Shown here one piece after another: positions 16,288-25,561 of a DNA stretch of 64,000 nt. Below the pieces are notes generated by a model. The model searched no databases. It was given only the letters and a program-made list of their open reading frames with translations, and had not been told where the DNA came from. The stretch comes from Bradyrhizobium sp. ORS 285 (GTDB taxonomy: Bacteria > Pseudomonadota > Alphaproteobacteria > Rhizobiales > Xanthobacteraceae). The DNA is taken from positions 2,873,001 to 2,937,000 of the forward strand of contig NZ_LT859959.1 of the NCBI RefSeq assembly GCF_900176205.1, in the 5' to 3' direction. The translations under genes were made by a program, and so were the position numbers. Numbering within the stretch: the stretch's first letter is position 1; each line of letters starts with the position of its first letter.

Positions 16288-17570
16288 CGACGGTGTCCAA
16301 GGACAAATCTGTTTCCTCAGCCCCGCGCGCGTCGCGTCGCGGCTTCCTGACCGCGGCGGGCGGCCTCGCGGCCACGGCGCTGGCGTCGCAGGCCCGTGCC
16401 GGCAACCCCGCCAAACAGCCGCCGAACGTGCCGGAATGGACGCGCACCCTCGGCGAGGGCGTGGCCGTGCGCCCCTACGGCAAGCCGTCGAAGTTCGAGA
16501 AGGATGTCATCCGCCGCGATGTCGAATGGCTGACGGCCTCGCGCGAATCCTCGGTCAGTTTCACGCCGCTGCATGAGCTGGAAGGCATCATCACGCCGAA
16601 CGGGCTGTGCTTCGAGCGCCATCACGGCGGCGTCGCCGAGGTCGATCCGGCCGATCACCGGCTGATGATCCATGGGCTGGTCGAGCGTCCGCTGTTGCTG
16701 TCGCTCGACGAGCTCAAGCGCTATCCGCGTGTCAACCGCATCCACTTCATGGAATGCGCGGCCAATTCCGGCATGGAATGGCGCGGCGCCCAGCTCAACG
16801 GCTGTCAGTTCACCCATGGCATGATCCACTGCGTGCAGTACACGGGCGTCTCGCTGCGCACGCTGCTGGAAGAGACCGGCGTCAAACCCGGCGGCAAATG
16901 GCTGCTGGTCGAGGGCGCCGACTCCGCATCGATGGATCGCAGCCTGCCGATCGAGAAGGCGCTCGACGACTGCATCATCGCCTACAAGATGAACGGCGAG
17001 GCGCTGTATCCCGAGCAGGGCTATCCGATGCGGCTCGTGGTGCCGGGATGGCAGGGCAATCTCTGGGTCAAATGGCTGCGCCGCATCGAGGTCGGCGATC
17101 AGCCCTGGCATACCCGCGAGGAGACGTCGAAGTACACGGACCTGCTGCCGAACGGCAAGGCGCGGCGCTTCACCTGGTCGATGGATGCGAAGTCGGTGAT
17201 CACGAGCCCGAGCCCGCAGGCGCCGATCAAGCACGGCAAGGGCTTTACGATCGTCTCGGGCCTGGCGTGGTCGGGCAACGGCAAGGTCAAGCGCGTCGAC
17301 GTGTCGCTCGATGGCGGCCGCAACTGGTGGCCGGCGCGGATCGACGGCCCGGTGCTCGATAAGGCGCTGACGCGCTTCTACTACGAGTTCGACTGGAATG
17401 GCGAGCCGCTGCTGCTGCAGTCGCGCGTGCAGGACGAGACCGGCTACGTGCAGCCGTCCAAGGCCGAGCTGCGCAAGGTGCGCGGCTACAACTCCATCTA
17501 TCACAACAATGGCATCCAGACCTGGCATGTGCAGGCAAACGGTGAGGTCGAGAATGTCGAGGTCGCCTAA
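16284..17570 (+). CDS. soxC: SoxC, molybdenum sulfur dehydrogenase subunit
   Basis: A 428-residue sulfite-oxidase-fold protein with a Tat signal (ASRRGFLTAAGGLAA). The molybdopterin-ligating Cys158 is in HFMECAANSGMEW, and a C-terminal dimerisation domain starts near residue 300. With SoxD it oxidises the SoxY-bound sulfane sulfur, which allows complete thiosulfate oxidation to sulfate without stored sulfur globules. The start is GTG at 16284 overlapping soxB by 4 nt; GTG at 16293 is an alternative with better spacing from GGAG. Confidence 0.94.
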   Translation: MTTVSKDKSVSSAPRASRRGFLTAAGGLAATALASQARAGNPAKQPPNVPEWTRTLGEGVAVRPYGKPSKFEKDVIRRDVEWLTASRESSVSFTPLHELEGIITPNGLCFERHHGGVAEVDPADHRLMIHGLVERPLLLSLDELKRYPRVNRIHFMECAANSGMEWRGAQLNGCQFTHGMIHCVQYTGVSLRTLLEETGVKPGGKWLLVEGADSASMDRSLPIEKALDDCIIAYKMNGEALYPEQGYPMRLVVPGWQGNLWVKWLRRIEVGDQPWHTREETSKYTDLLPNGKARRFTWSMDAKSVITSPSPQAPIKHGKGFTIVSGLAWSGNGKVKRVDVSLDGGRNWWPARIDGPVLDKALTRFYYEFDWNGEPLLLQSRVQDETGYVQPSKAELRKVRGYNSIYHNNGIQTWHVQANGEVENVEVA

Positions 17571-18288
17571 GCTGATTGTTGCAGTCGCGCTCGCCACACT
17601 CGCGGGCTCGGTCGCGCTCGCCGGCGGTCCGCGCGAGAAGATCGCGGCCAAGACTGAGGCCAAGTCCGAGACAAAGACGGAGGCCAATGCGCCGCAGCGC
17701 TTCAACATCGGCCGCGCGCCGACGGTCGAGGAGATCCGCGGCTGGGACATCGACGTGCGGCCGGACGGGCAGGGCCTGCCGGTCGGCAAGGGCACTGTTG
17801 CTCAGGGCGAGAAGCTGTTCATGGACAATTGCGCCAGCTGTCATGGCGAGTTCGGCGAGGGCGCCGGCCGCTGGCCGGTGCTCGCCGGCGGCAAGGGCTC
17901 GCTGACCTCGGACAATCCGGTCAAGACGGTCGGTTCGTACTGGCCCTACGCCTCGACCTTGTTCGACTATGTCCGCCACGCGATGCCGTTCGGCAGCCCG
18001 CAGTCGCTGAAGGTCGACGAGTACTACGCCCTGGTCGCCTATGTGCTCTATCTGAACGACGTCATCACCGATCAGAACTTCGAGCTGACCGACAAGAACC
18101 TCGCCACCATCAAGATGCCGAACGAGGCCGGCTTCATCATGGACGACCGGGCGACCAGCGAGAAAGCCTTCTGGCAGAAGGACCCGTGCATGAAGAACTG
18201 CATCGCGCCGGTCAAGATCACCGGACGTGCGACCGCCGTCGACGTCACGCCTGAGGACAAGGACGGCAAGCCGCGGGGCGTCGAGTGA
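17554..18288 (+). CDS. soxD: SoxD, cytochrome c subunit of sulfur dehydrogenase
   Basis: A 244-residue secreted c-type cytochrome with an N-terminal signal peptide, then a Lys/Glu-rich linker and the domain with NCASCHGEFGEG (Cys93, Cys96, His97). A possible axial Met lies in VRHAMPFGSPQ. It accepts electrons from SoxC. One heme is visible, whereas some SoxD proteins carry two. It overlaps the soxC 3' end by 17 nt, with GAGG placed before the ATG at 17554, so the two are probably coupled. Confidence 0.9.
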   Translation: MSRSPKLIVAVALATLAGSVALAGGPREKIAAKTEAKSETKTEANAPQRFNIGRAPTVEEIRGWDIDVRPDGQGLPVGKGTVAQGEKLFMDNCASCHGEFGEGAGRWPVLAGGKGSLTSDNPVKTVGSYWPYASTLFDYVRHAMPFGSPQSLKVDEYYALVAYVLYLNDVITDQNFELTDKNLATIKMPNEAGFIMDDRATSEKAFWQKDPCMKNCIAPVKITGRATAVDVTPEDKDGKPRGVE

Positions 18289-18748
18289 TGATGGCCGGAT
18301 GCAGCCGCCGCCAGATGCTGTTGGCGGCCGCATCCGTCGTGCTCGCGACAAGCGGGCCGCTTCCATCGCCGCCGCAGCCGAGCCGCACAGGCTCGCGCTG
18401 CAGATCAGCGATGAGGATCCGGCCAAGATGCGCGCCGTGCTCGACGTCGCCGCCAATATCTCCCGGCACTATTCGGGAGAGGGCGACGAGGTCGAGATCG
18501 TGGTCGTGGCGTTCAATGGCGGCCTCGACATGCTGCTGGCGGACCGTTCGCCGGTGAAGGAGCGGGTGCTCGGCTTCGCCAAGTCGATGCCCAATGTCAG
18601 CTTCATCGCCTGCGGCAACACCCTGGAGACGCTCGCGAGCAAGGAGGGCCGGCAGCCGCCGCTGCTCGACGGCGTCACTGTCGTCAAGACCGGGGTCGCG
18701 ACCCTGCTGGAGCTGTCGGAGAAGAACTGGACGATCGTGCGTCCGTGA
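18285..18748 (+). pseudogene. DsrE-family protein with frameshift in its signal region
   Basis: The first frame (from GTG/ATG at 18285-18291) encodes a good Tat-like signal, CSRRQMLLAAASVVLATSG. The mature DsrE/DsrF-like domain (EPHRLALQISDEDP onward to WTIVRP, stop at 18746-18748) is in a different frame. Joining them needs a -1/+2 shift near 18345-18375; no classical slippery heptamer is present. The domain is otherwise complete, with Cys in SFIACGNTLE. Either this is a recent inactivation or a base-call error. It overlaps the soxD 3' end and precedes a hydrolase gene, as in accessory ends of sox operons. Confidence 0.7.
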
Positions 18749-18759
18749 AGGAATTTGCG

Positions 18760-19662
18760 ATGCGCTGGTGGCTCGCTCTCGTTGTCTGTCTCGTTGCCTC
18801 GGCCGCGCTCGCCGCGGAGGAGCCGCGCGAGCTCGTGATCGGAGGCCGCACGGCACTCGCTACGCTCCGGCTGCCGGCGCAGTCGGAGCCGGACGTGCCG
18901 CTGGTGCTGATGACGCACGGCACGCTCGCGCACAAGGACATGGAGACGATCCAGGGACTTTCGAAGGCGCTGGCGGAGCGCGGCATCGCTTCGCTCGCGC
19001 ACAACCTCGTGCTCGGGCTCGATCGCCGCGCCGGCATGTACGACTGCGCCAAGCCGCATGACTACGCACCGGACGATGCGATCGAAGAGATCGCCGCCTG
19101 GCTCGCCGAGGCGCGCAAGACAACGTCCCGGATCTTCGTGCTCGGGCATTCGCGCGGCGCCAATCAGCTCGCGCGCTATCTGGTGGCCAACCCGAAAGCC
19201 GCGATCGCAGGCGCGATCCTGCTGGCACCGGCTACGGCGGGCATCGAAGCCAGCCTGAAATCCGCCTATGCGGAGAGCTACGGCCAGCCCTTGGCGCCGC
19301 TGCTCGACAAGGCTGAAGCCGCTGTGTCCGCAGGCCGTGGCGGAGACTGGATGTCGGTGCCGGGCTTCATCTATTGCCGCGAAGCCAAGGTGACCGCGCG
19401 CGCCTTTGCCGCGTTCTATCGCACCGACCGGCGCCAGGACACTGCGGCGCTGATCGCCGATGTGAACCTCCCGGTCCTGGTGCTTGCGGCCGCGCAAGAC
19501 AAGACAGTGCCGGACGTGGCCGCCTCGTTCGCGCCGCTGGCCGCGCGCGCTGGCAGTCGTGTCCGGCTGGAGACGATCGACGACGCCGATCATTTCTTTC
19601 GCGATCTTGCCGCCGAGGATGCCGCGGATCGCATCGCAGGATTCATCGCAGCCGCGCGTTAG
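18760..19662 (+). CDS. Secreted alpha/beta hydrolase in the sox operon
   Basis: A 300-residue protein with a signal peptide (about residues 1-19, ending ALAAE). The alpha/beta hydrolase core shows the oxyanion region VLMTHGTLAHKD, nucleophile elbow LGHSRGANQ, the acid strand VLAAAQDKTVPD and catalytic His in DADHFF. It is a periplasmic esterase or thioesterase-like enzyme of unknown substrate. AAGGA precedes ATG 18760; the GTG at 18745 would overlap the DsrE stop. Tight packing puts it in the sox operon, suggesting processing of a sulfur compound or thioester, but this is inference. Confidence 0.72.
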   Translation: MRWWLALVVCLVASAALAAEEPRELVIGGRTALATLRLPAQSEPDVPLVLMTHGTLAHKDMETIQGLSKALAERGIASLAHNLVLGLDRRAGMYDCAKPHDYAPDDAIEEIAAWLAEARKTTSRIFVLGHSRGANQLARYLVANPKAAIAGAILLAPATAGIEASLKSAYAESYGQPLAPLLDKAEAAVSAGRGGDWMSVPGFIYCREAKVTARAFAAFYRTDRRQDTAALIADVNLPVLVLAAAQDKTVPDVAASFAPLAARAGSRVRLETIDDADHFFRDLAAEDAADRIAGFIAAAR

Positions 19663-19671
19663 GAGTAACTG

Positions 19672-20112
19672 ATGGAACGACGATCTCTAATGCAAGCCGG
19701 GCTTGCCGGCCTGTTCGGAATGTTGGGTGTCGGCAGCGCCCGGGCCGCGACGGAGTCTCCGCGCCAGCGCGTCGCCTATCATCTCGCCGACCAGGATCGC
19801 GCGCTGTTCGTGCTCGGCAATCTCCAGAATCATGTCGACGGCACCGGCGGGCCCGGTCGCGCCGACATTCGGCTGGTGATCCACGGGCCGGGCTTGCGCG
19901 CCTTTCACGCCATCTCGGCCGACCAGACCATTGCGGCTCTGGCCGAGCGGCTGATGAAAGCCGGCGTTGGCTTCGATGCCTGTGCCAACACCATGAAGGC
20001 GCAAGGCGTGAAGCTCGACAATCTCTTGCCCGGCTTCGCGGTGGCGGAGAAGGGCGGGGTGGTACGCCTCACCGAGCTGCAACAGAGCGGATATGCCTAT
20101 CTGCGCCCGTGA
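19672..20112 (+). CDS. Secreted DsrE/DsrF-like sulfur-relay protein
   Basis: A 146-residue protein with a Tat-type signal (MERRSLMQAGLAGLFG, cleavage near ARAAT) and a DsrE-like fold. The conserved cysteine of this periplasmic subfamily is Cys104 in GVGFDACANTMK, a likely persulfide carrier. It starts 9 bp after the hydrolase. Together with the frameshifted DsrE upstream it forms a pair of exported sulfur-relay proteins at the end of the sox operon. Loss of the first may leave this one as the only functional copy. Confidence 0.8.
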   Translation: MERRSLMQAGLAGLFGMLGVGSARAATESPRQRVAYHLADQDRALFVLGNLQNHVDGTGGPGRADIRLVIHGPGLRAFHAISADQTIAALAERLMKAGVGFDACANTMKAQGVKLDNLLPGFAVAEKGGVVRLTELQQSGYAYLRP

Positions 20113-20179
20113 CGGGCGCGTATGTCGCAGCCGATGCCGCCCGGCGCGTTGAGCGGCAGACAGAACGACGAGAGCGCCC

Positions 20180-21283
20180 GTGCTCACCGCATTGATCGAC
20201 CTGTTGGGTGAGGAGCTGGTGTCGCTGCTGTGCGGGCTTGCGGTCGGCGGCGCGTTCGGCTTCTTCGCCCAGCGCAGCCGCTTCTGCCTGCGGGCGGCGA
20301 CGATCGAATTCGCGCGCGGGCAGGGCGGGCCGCGTCTGGCGGTATGGCTCCTCACCTTCGCCTCGGCGCTGCTCGGCACCCAGGCGCTGGTGGCGATGGG
20401 CCTGCTCGATGTCTCCGAGGCGCGCCAGCTGGCGCAGCAGGGCAGCATTTCCGGCGCGATGATCGGCGGCACTCTGTTCGGCTGCGGCATGATCCTGGCG
20501 CGCGGCTGCGCCAGCCGGCTGCTGGTGCTTTCGGCCAACGGCAATCTGCGGGCGCTGCTGTCCGGCCTGATCTTCGCGGTGACAGCGCAGTCGGCCTATC
20601 GTGGCCTGCTCGCGCCGGCACGCGAGTGGCTCACCAATCTCTGGCTCGTCGACGGCGGGCCGTCGCGCGACATCATGAGCCTGTTCGGCGGCGGCACGCC
20701 CGAGAAGCTCGGCTTCGGCATGTTGTGGTTCGTGGCCGGGCTCGCCGCGGTGTCGAAGTTTCAGGTCGGCGCGAAGGTCCTGCGCTCGGCCGTAGCCGCG
20801 GGCGCTGCAGTCGCCGTGGGCTGGCTGCTGACCTATCAGCTCGGCCAAGCCTCGTTTGCGCCCGTCCCGCTCAAAAGTCTGACCTTCAGCGGCCCGTCCG
20901 CCGAGCTCCTGATGCAGGTGCTGGCCAGCCCGCAACTGAAGCCCGGCTTCGACCTCGGCATCATCCCGGGCGTCTTCATCGGTTCGTTCGTCGCCGCCGC
21001 GCTGGCCCGCGAGCTCAATCTCGAAGGCTTCTCCGACGGCCGCGGCATGCGGCGCTATCTGATCGGCGCCGTCCTGATGGGCTTCGGCGCAATGCTCGCC
21101 GGCGGCTGCGCCGTCGGTGCCGGCGTCACTGGCGCGTCCGTGTTCGCGTTGACGGCTTGGATCGTGCTCGGCGGCATGTGGGGCGGGGCTGCCATCACCG
21201 ATTTCGTTGTGGATCGCTGGATGTTTGCCGCCAAGCCGGCGGCAAACGATATGCAGAGCGCTGCATCGACGAAACTATCATAG
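20180..21283 (+). CDS. YeeE/YedE-family sulfur transporter (second)
   Basis: A 367-residue membrane protein with about ten hydrophobic segments and the family cysteines in QRSRFCLRAA, FGCGMILARGCASR and AGGCAVGAGV. GTG is the likely start (20180). Like the protein at 8107-9192 it should move thiosulfate or sulfur equivalents across the inner membrane; the two flank the sox operon and are diverged paralogues, not recent duplicates. Same strand and 67 bp behind the DsrE-like gene, so probably the last gene of the long sox transcript. Confidence 0.85.
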   Translation: MLTALIDLLGEELVSLLCGLAVGGAFGFFAQRSRFCLRAATIEFARGQGGPRLAVWLLTFASALLGTQALVAMGLLDVSEARQLAQQGSISGAMIGGTLFGCGMILARGCASRLLVLSANGNLRALLSGLIFAVTAQSAYRGLLAPAREWLTNLWLVDGGPSRDIMSLFGGGTPEKLGFGMLWFVAGLAAVSKFQVGAKVLRSAVAAGAAVAVGWLLTYQLGQASFAPVPLKSLTFSGPSAELLMQVLASPQLKPGFDLGIIPGVFIGSFVAAALARELNLEGFSDGRGMRRYLIGAVLMGFGAMLAGGCAVGAGVTGASVFALTAWIVLGGMWGGAAITDFVVDRWMFAAKPAANDMQSAASTKLS

Positions 21284-21440
21284 ATTATCTTACGGCAACT
21301 CGGCGAACGCCGGCTCGCGATGCGCTCGCGACGTAGTCTGTTAACTTATCTGCGAAGGTTGGATGCTACTTTCGCGGGTACCACGGCGCCATCATGCGGT
21401 GGACCGATATGAACCGCTGTTGCAACGAAAGGCGCATGCG

Positions 21441-23123
21441 ATGTCGCAACTCTCAATTCGAGCAAAGATGGCTGCAGTCATTGCGCTGCTGCTGCTGGCC
21501 ATGACCGCCGTGGGATTGCTGGCGGTCCGCGGCATGCAAACGATCAACACGCACACGGAACAGATCGCCAGGAACTGGCTGCCCAGCGTTCGCGTGCTCG
21601 GTGAGCTGCGCTCCGCGATCAATCTCAATCGCGCGCAGCTCCGCGCCTATATGACGGCTGACACGGCTGAGGAGCGGGACAATCTCGACCGCAACATGAA
21701 GGCGACGCTTGCGGCTATTACGGCAGCGCGCCGCTCCTATGAGGCGATGATCTCGTCGGCCGAGGAGCGTGATCTGATCGAGAGCTGGTCGCGTGCCTGG
21801 GAGCAATATCTGAAGGCGGCGGACGGCGTGCTCGACGTTCTGCGTGCCGGGAACGGCAATGCGACCAAGCAGGCAAGTGATCTGTTCAACAAGACGGTTC
21901 GCAGCATCGCCAACCAGTCGGATGAATATTTGAAGAAATTGATCGAGCTCAACAACCGTGGCGCCGACGCGGAGACAGAGATTGCTGCCGATGGTTACAC
22001 GCGGACATTCGCCCTGATGTCGACGGTCATCGCCCTTGCCGTCTTCGCGGGCATCGGAATCGGAGCCTGGTTCATTCGCGATATTTCCCGGAGCATCGCC
22101 TCGATCATCAGACCCATGCAGGCGCTTGGCGAAGGAAATCTGGCGACCGAGATACCCTATCGTCGCCAGAGGACCGAAGTCGGCATGATGGCCGACGCCC
22201 TGGAGGTGTTCAGGGACGCATTGATCGCCAAGAAGCAAGCCGACGAGATCGCGTCGAAGGAGGCGGCAGTGAAGCTCGATCGCAGCCGCCGGCTCGACGA
22301 GATCACAGGCCGCTTCGAAGCGGCGATCAGCGAGATCGTCGAGACCGTTTCCACTGCATCGAGCAAATTGGAAGGGCACGCCGGAGGACTCAGCGACACG
22401 GCTCATCGCGCGCAGAATCTGGCTACGTCCGTGACGGCCGCCTCCGAGGAAGCCTGCACCAACGTGCAGTCGGTGGCCTCGGCCGCGGAGGAACTGTCTG
22501 CATCCGTCAACGAGATCAGCAGACAAGTACAGGACTCGGCACGCATGGCCACCGAGGCGGTTGCGCAGGCCCGCAGGACCAATGATCAGGTGAGCGAGCT
22601 TTCCAAGTCGGCTGCGCGCATCGGCGACGTCGTCGAGCTGATCAATACGATCGCTGGACAGACTAACCTGCTTGCGCTCAACGCCACCATCGAGGCCGCA
22701 AGGGCCGGCGAGGCCGGCCGCGGATTTGCCGTGGTTGCATCCGAGGTCAAGGCGCTGGCCGAGCAGACGGCCAAGGCCACCGGCGAAATCGGCCAGCAGA
22801 TCTCCGGCATCCAGTCCGCGACCCAGCAGTCGGTCGGGGCGATCCGGGAGATCAGCACGACGATCGAGAAGCTGTCGGAGATATCGTCGACGATTGCGGC
22901 GGCCGTGGAGCAGCAGGGAGCCGCGACGCAGGAGATATCCCGCAACGTCCAGCACGCGGCATCCGGTACGCAGCAGGTGTCTGCCAACGTGACGGATGTG
23001 CAGCGTGGCGCCGTCGATACCGGTACCGCGGCTTCACAGGTTCTAGCCGCCGCGAAGTCACTGGCGGGCGACAGCGCGAGACTGAGCACTGAAGTGAGGA
23101 GGTTCATCGCCGGCGTAAAGGCG
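21441..23123 (+). CDS. Methyl-accepting chemotaxis protein
   Basis: About 562 residues (stop codon at 23127-23129). Order: transmembrane helix about 8-30, a periplasmic helical sensor of the four-helix-bundle type (about 31-188), second transmembrane helix about 190-212, HAMP domain, then a long coiled-coil signalling domain whose hairpin tip lies at [20 protein letters not shown] and continues [23 protein letters not shown] 21441 is preferred to 21363 because the transmembrane segment then starts at a normal distance. Its place between sulfur-transport genes suggests it could sense a sulfur compound or energy state, but the ligand is not readable. Confidence 0.88.
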
Positions 23124-23145
23124 GCCTAGCAAGGCGCCTTCGTGG

Positions 23146-23499
23146 GTGGATGAGGAGGGTAGGCGGCCCGCCTCGGTCGCGCTCGGCGCGGCCTTGTTCG
23201 GCATCGGCATGGTGGTCTACGGCTACTGCCCAGGCACCGCGCTCGGCGCCATCGCCAGCGGCAGCGTGCATGCGGCCGTCGGGACCTTCGGCATGATCGT
23301 CGGCGCAATCCTGTATGCGTTGAGCTTCGACTGGGTGAAGGCCCACATTCTCAATGTCTGGGCGCTCGGCAAGGTGCGGCTGCCCGACATCACCGGTGTC
23401 TCGGACGGCGTCTGGTTCGCCGCGCTCGCGATCGGCGCGGGTGCGTTCTTTGTCTGGGTCGAAGCATCCGAGGCCAAGGCACGGCGTGCGCGGGGCTAG
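23146..23499 (+). pseudogene. YeeE/DUF6691-like membrane protein, 5'-truncated
   Basis: 117 residues from a GTG codon with no ribosome site. Three hydrophobic segments and the family motif MVVYGYCPGTALGAIASG match the C-terminal half of small YeeE/YedE-type sulfur transporters, whose normal proteins (~140 residues or more) have an additional N-terminal half with another conserved Cys. The homologous part starts abruptly 17-25 bp after the chemoreceptor stop, so the chemoreceptor or its border replaced the front of the gene. It may be silent, or translated as a short form; I favour a remnant. Confidence 0.6.
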
Positions 23500-23548
23500 G
23501 CGCCATTCGTCCGAGCAGCTACTCGTCAACAGTCGAGAGGTTCTTCCA

Positions 23549-23890
23549 ATGCTAGCAGGATTGTTCAACAAGCTGACGGGATCGACCAGCGTGCCGGCGA
23601 TCGAGCATGACGAGCTGGTCAAAGCGCATCAGCAGCGCAGCTGCGTCATCGTCGACGTGCGCGAGCCGCACGAGTTCAAGGGCGGTCACATTCCGGGCGC
23701 CGTCAATCATCCGCTGTCGCGCTTCGATCCGGAGAGGCTCGGACACGACAAGCCTGTGGTCCTGATCTGCCAGGCTGGCCGCCGCTCGGCCACCGCATTG
23801 CGCCGGGCGCTGTCGGCGGGCCGGAAGGACATTCGCCACTATGCCGGCGGCATGAACGGCTGGCGCGCACGCGGTGGTTCTGTCGCCTAG
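23549..23890 (+). CDS. Single-domain rhodanese sulfurtransferase
   Basis: A 113-residue single rhodanese domain. Motifs are VIVDVREPHEFKGGHIPGA and the active-site loop ICQAGRRS with Cys74 as the persulfide-forming residue. No signal peptide, so it acts in the cytoplasm, probably receiving sulfur imported by the YeeE-type transporters. GAGAGG at 23535-23540 supports ATG 23549. The gene sits at the end of the sulfur region. Confidence 0.88.
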   Translation: MLAGLFNKLTGSTSVPAIEHDELVKAHQQRSCVIVDVREPHEFKGGHIPGAVNHPLSRFDPERLGHDKPVVLICQAGRRSATALRRALSAGRKDIRHYAGGMNGWRARGGSVA

Positions 23891-24128
23891 GCGTGCTGCC
23901 GATGATCGGTCGGGATGTTCTGATCTGCCGGGATGATGCACTGGGGCCCGCCGAGGGGGGCTCGACGGCCAACCTATCTGTCTCCCAACGAGAGTGTCGT
24001 AGATTAATCGTGATCGACGTCCCGCCGCCAGTTTATTGCTGAACAGTCTGCGTCATTAGCTGAGTTGTTCAAGAATAATTAGTTCGGCCGCTACAATACT
24101 CGAGCACCAGTCAACGGTCGAGGATTGC

Positions 24129-24905
24129 ATGCTGAAGCTTGGTGGCCCGGATCACTCTGTCCTTGGTGATCGGTGCGGCTGCGACGGCTCTGTTCGTGCT
24201 GATGGTCGCCATGTGGATCATTGGCGGCATCATCGACCGCGCCAATGAACGCGAACTCCACGCGAAATATGACGCCTTCAATTCGCGTCTGCAACTGGAG
24301 TCGACCCGCGCAGAGGCGATGAGCGCTGTCGTCGCTAGGATTCCCGCCGTCCAGGATGCCATGGCGCAGAACGACCGGGACGCGCTGATGCGGCTGTTCG
24401 GCGCGGGCATGGCGAGCCTGAGGTCCGATTACGGCGTCGATCAGTTTCAGTTTCACACCCCGCCCGCGGTCTCGTTCCTGCGCTTGCACCAGCCGGCCAA
24501 GTTTGGCGACGATCTGTCGAGATTCCGCAAGACCGTCGTGGCCGCCAACACCGACCGCAAGCCGGTCGTCGGGCTGGAGGGCGGCGTCGCCGGCATCGGC
24601 CTGCGCGGCGTGGTGCCGATCGTCTCGGCGGGCAAGCATCTGGGTTCGGTCGAGTTCGGGCTGACCTTCGGCCAAGGCTTCTTCGACGAGTGCAAGCGCA
24701 GCCGCAATGTCGACATCGCGTTCGCCTGACGGGCGACGCCGCCTTTAAGCTGTTTGCGACGACGATCGGCGACATGTCGTTCTTTGCTGGCGGCGAGTAT
24801 CGGGAGGCATCCGCCGGCGGCTTCCTGTCGCGCCAGGGTGCTGGGATCGACCTCGCGCGCGCAAAGGCCGATCTCGCCGGCAGCAGCCCGAGCCAACCGA
24901 GATGA
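24129..24905 (+). pseudogene. Cache-type chemoreceptor sensor remnant, frameshifted and truncated
   Basis: The N-terminus (TRITLS-like membrane start, then LVIGAAATALFVLMVAMWII) and a periplasmic double-Cache-type sensor are readable. The likely native start ATG 24129 (MLKL) is out of frame with the rest by one base near 24139; a second frameshift near 24722-24730 moves the end of the sensor (LTGDAAFKLFATTIGDMSFF) to another frame, which stops at 24905. HAMP and signalling domains are missing. This is a decayed methyl-accepting chemotaxis gene. Confidence 0.75.
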
Positions 24906-25561
24906 CGGATGGACATGATGATCTCCCTGCGCGGTCAGCGCATGTCGCCAGCGGTCGTGGCGCGGTCCGGCGCAGAGCGGCCCGACGATAAGGCCGCGCT
25001 GCTCGATCCGTTCGATGCGCGATCGATGATGGAATTTCGCTCGCGCGGACCACGGCGTTACAATTGCAATCTTCGGCTAGGAGCGAGTTCCTGCTTTGCG
25101 CAATTGAGCGACGAGCGGTGTAACGCGGCGAGCGAATAACAGTGCGACAACCCAAGGCGCTTGACAGCGCCGCTGACCCAAATGCGTAAAATGTTTTAGG
25201 AAGCGCAGTTAGTGTCTTGCCGCCATCGCGTCCTCATAATCCGGATTAAAAACCGGTGACTTCGCGCAAACGATTCGGAGATCGCTGAGGACCTGCCGCG
25301 TCAGGCTTTGCGGGCTCGGCTAACGCCAATTCGCCGCAGCCCTGTCGTCCTTTCGTGTGCCAGCGTAGGGGCAACGGTCGCCTTATCCGACATGCAATCG
25401 ATGATAAGGGTTAGGTACATCATTGATCTTTACTGGCGCAGGCGGATGCGAGTTGGACTGGTCGGGTTCGGGTCAAAGTGGTCTGATCCGAGTATTGTGC
25501 GTCACGTCCGGCTTGCGGTTTAGCTGGCTTGTACCTGCACGATAGTCCGATGATCTACAGC
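24906..25561 (+). other. Gene-free stretch, no recognisable content
   Basis: Short frames here (for example 24909-25139 and 25308-25523) look random in composition and have no ribosome sites. A TTGACA (about 25161-25166) with a TAAAAT 20 bp further on resembles a poorly spaced promoter, but no gene follows it on the + strand. Probably the rest of a decayed region between the broken chemoreceptor and the AraC gene. Confidence 0.4.

Noticed and set aside
24909..25139. 76-residue frame on the + strand
   Set aside because: No ribosome site, random composition, and it lies in the decayed area after the chemoreceptor remnant.
25155..25200. TTGACA ... TAAAAT as a promoter
   Set aside because: The spacing is 20 bp and no gene follows on that strand.
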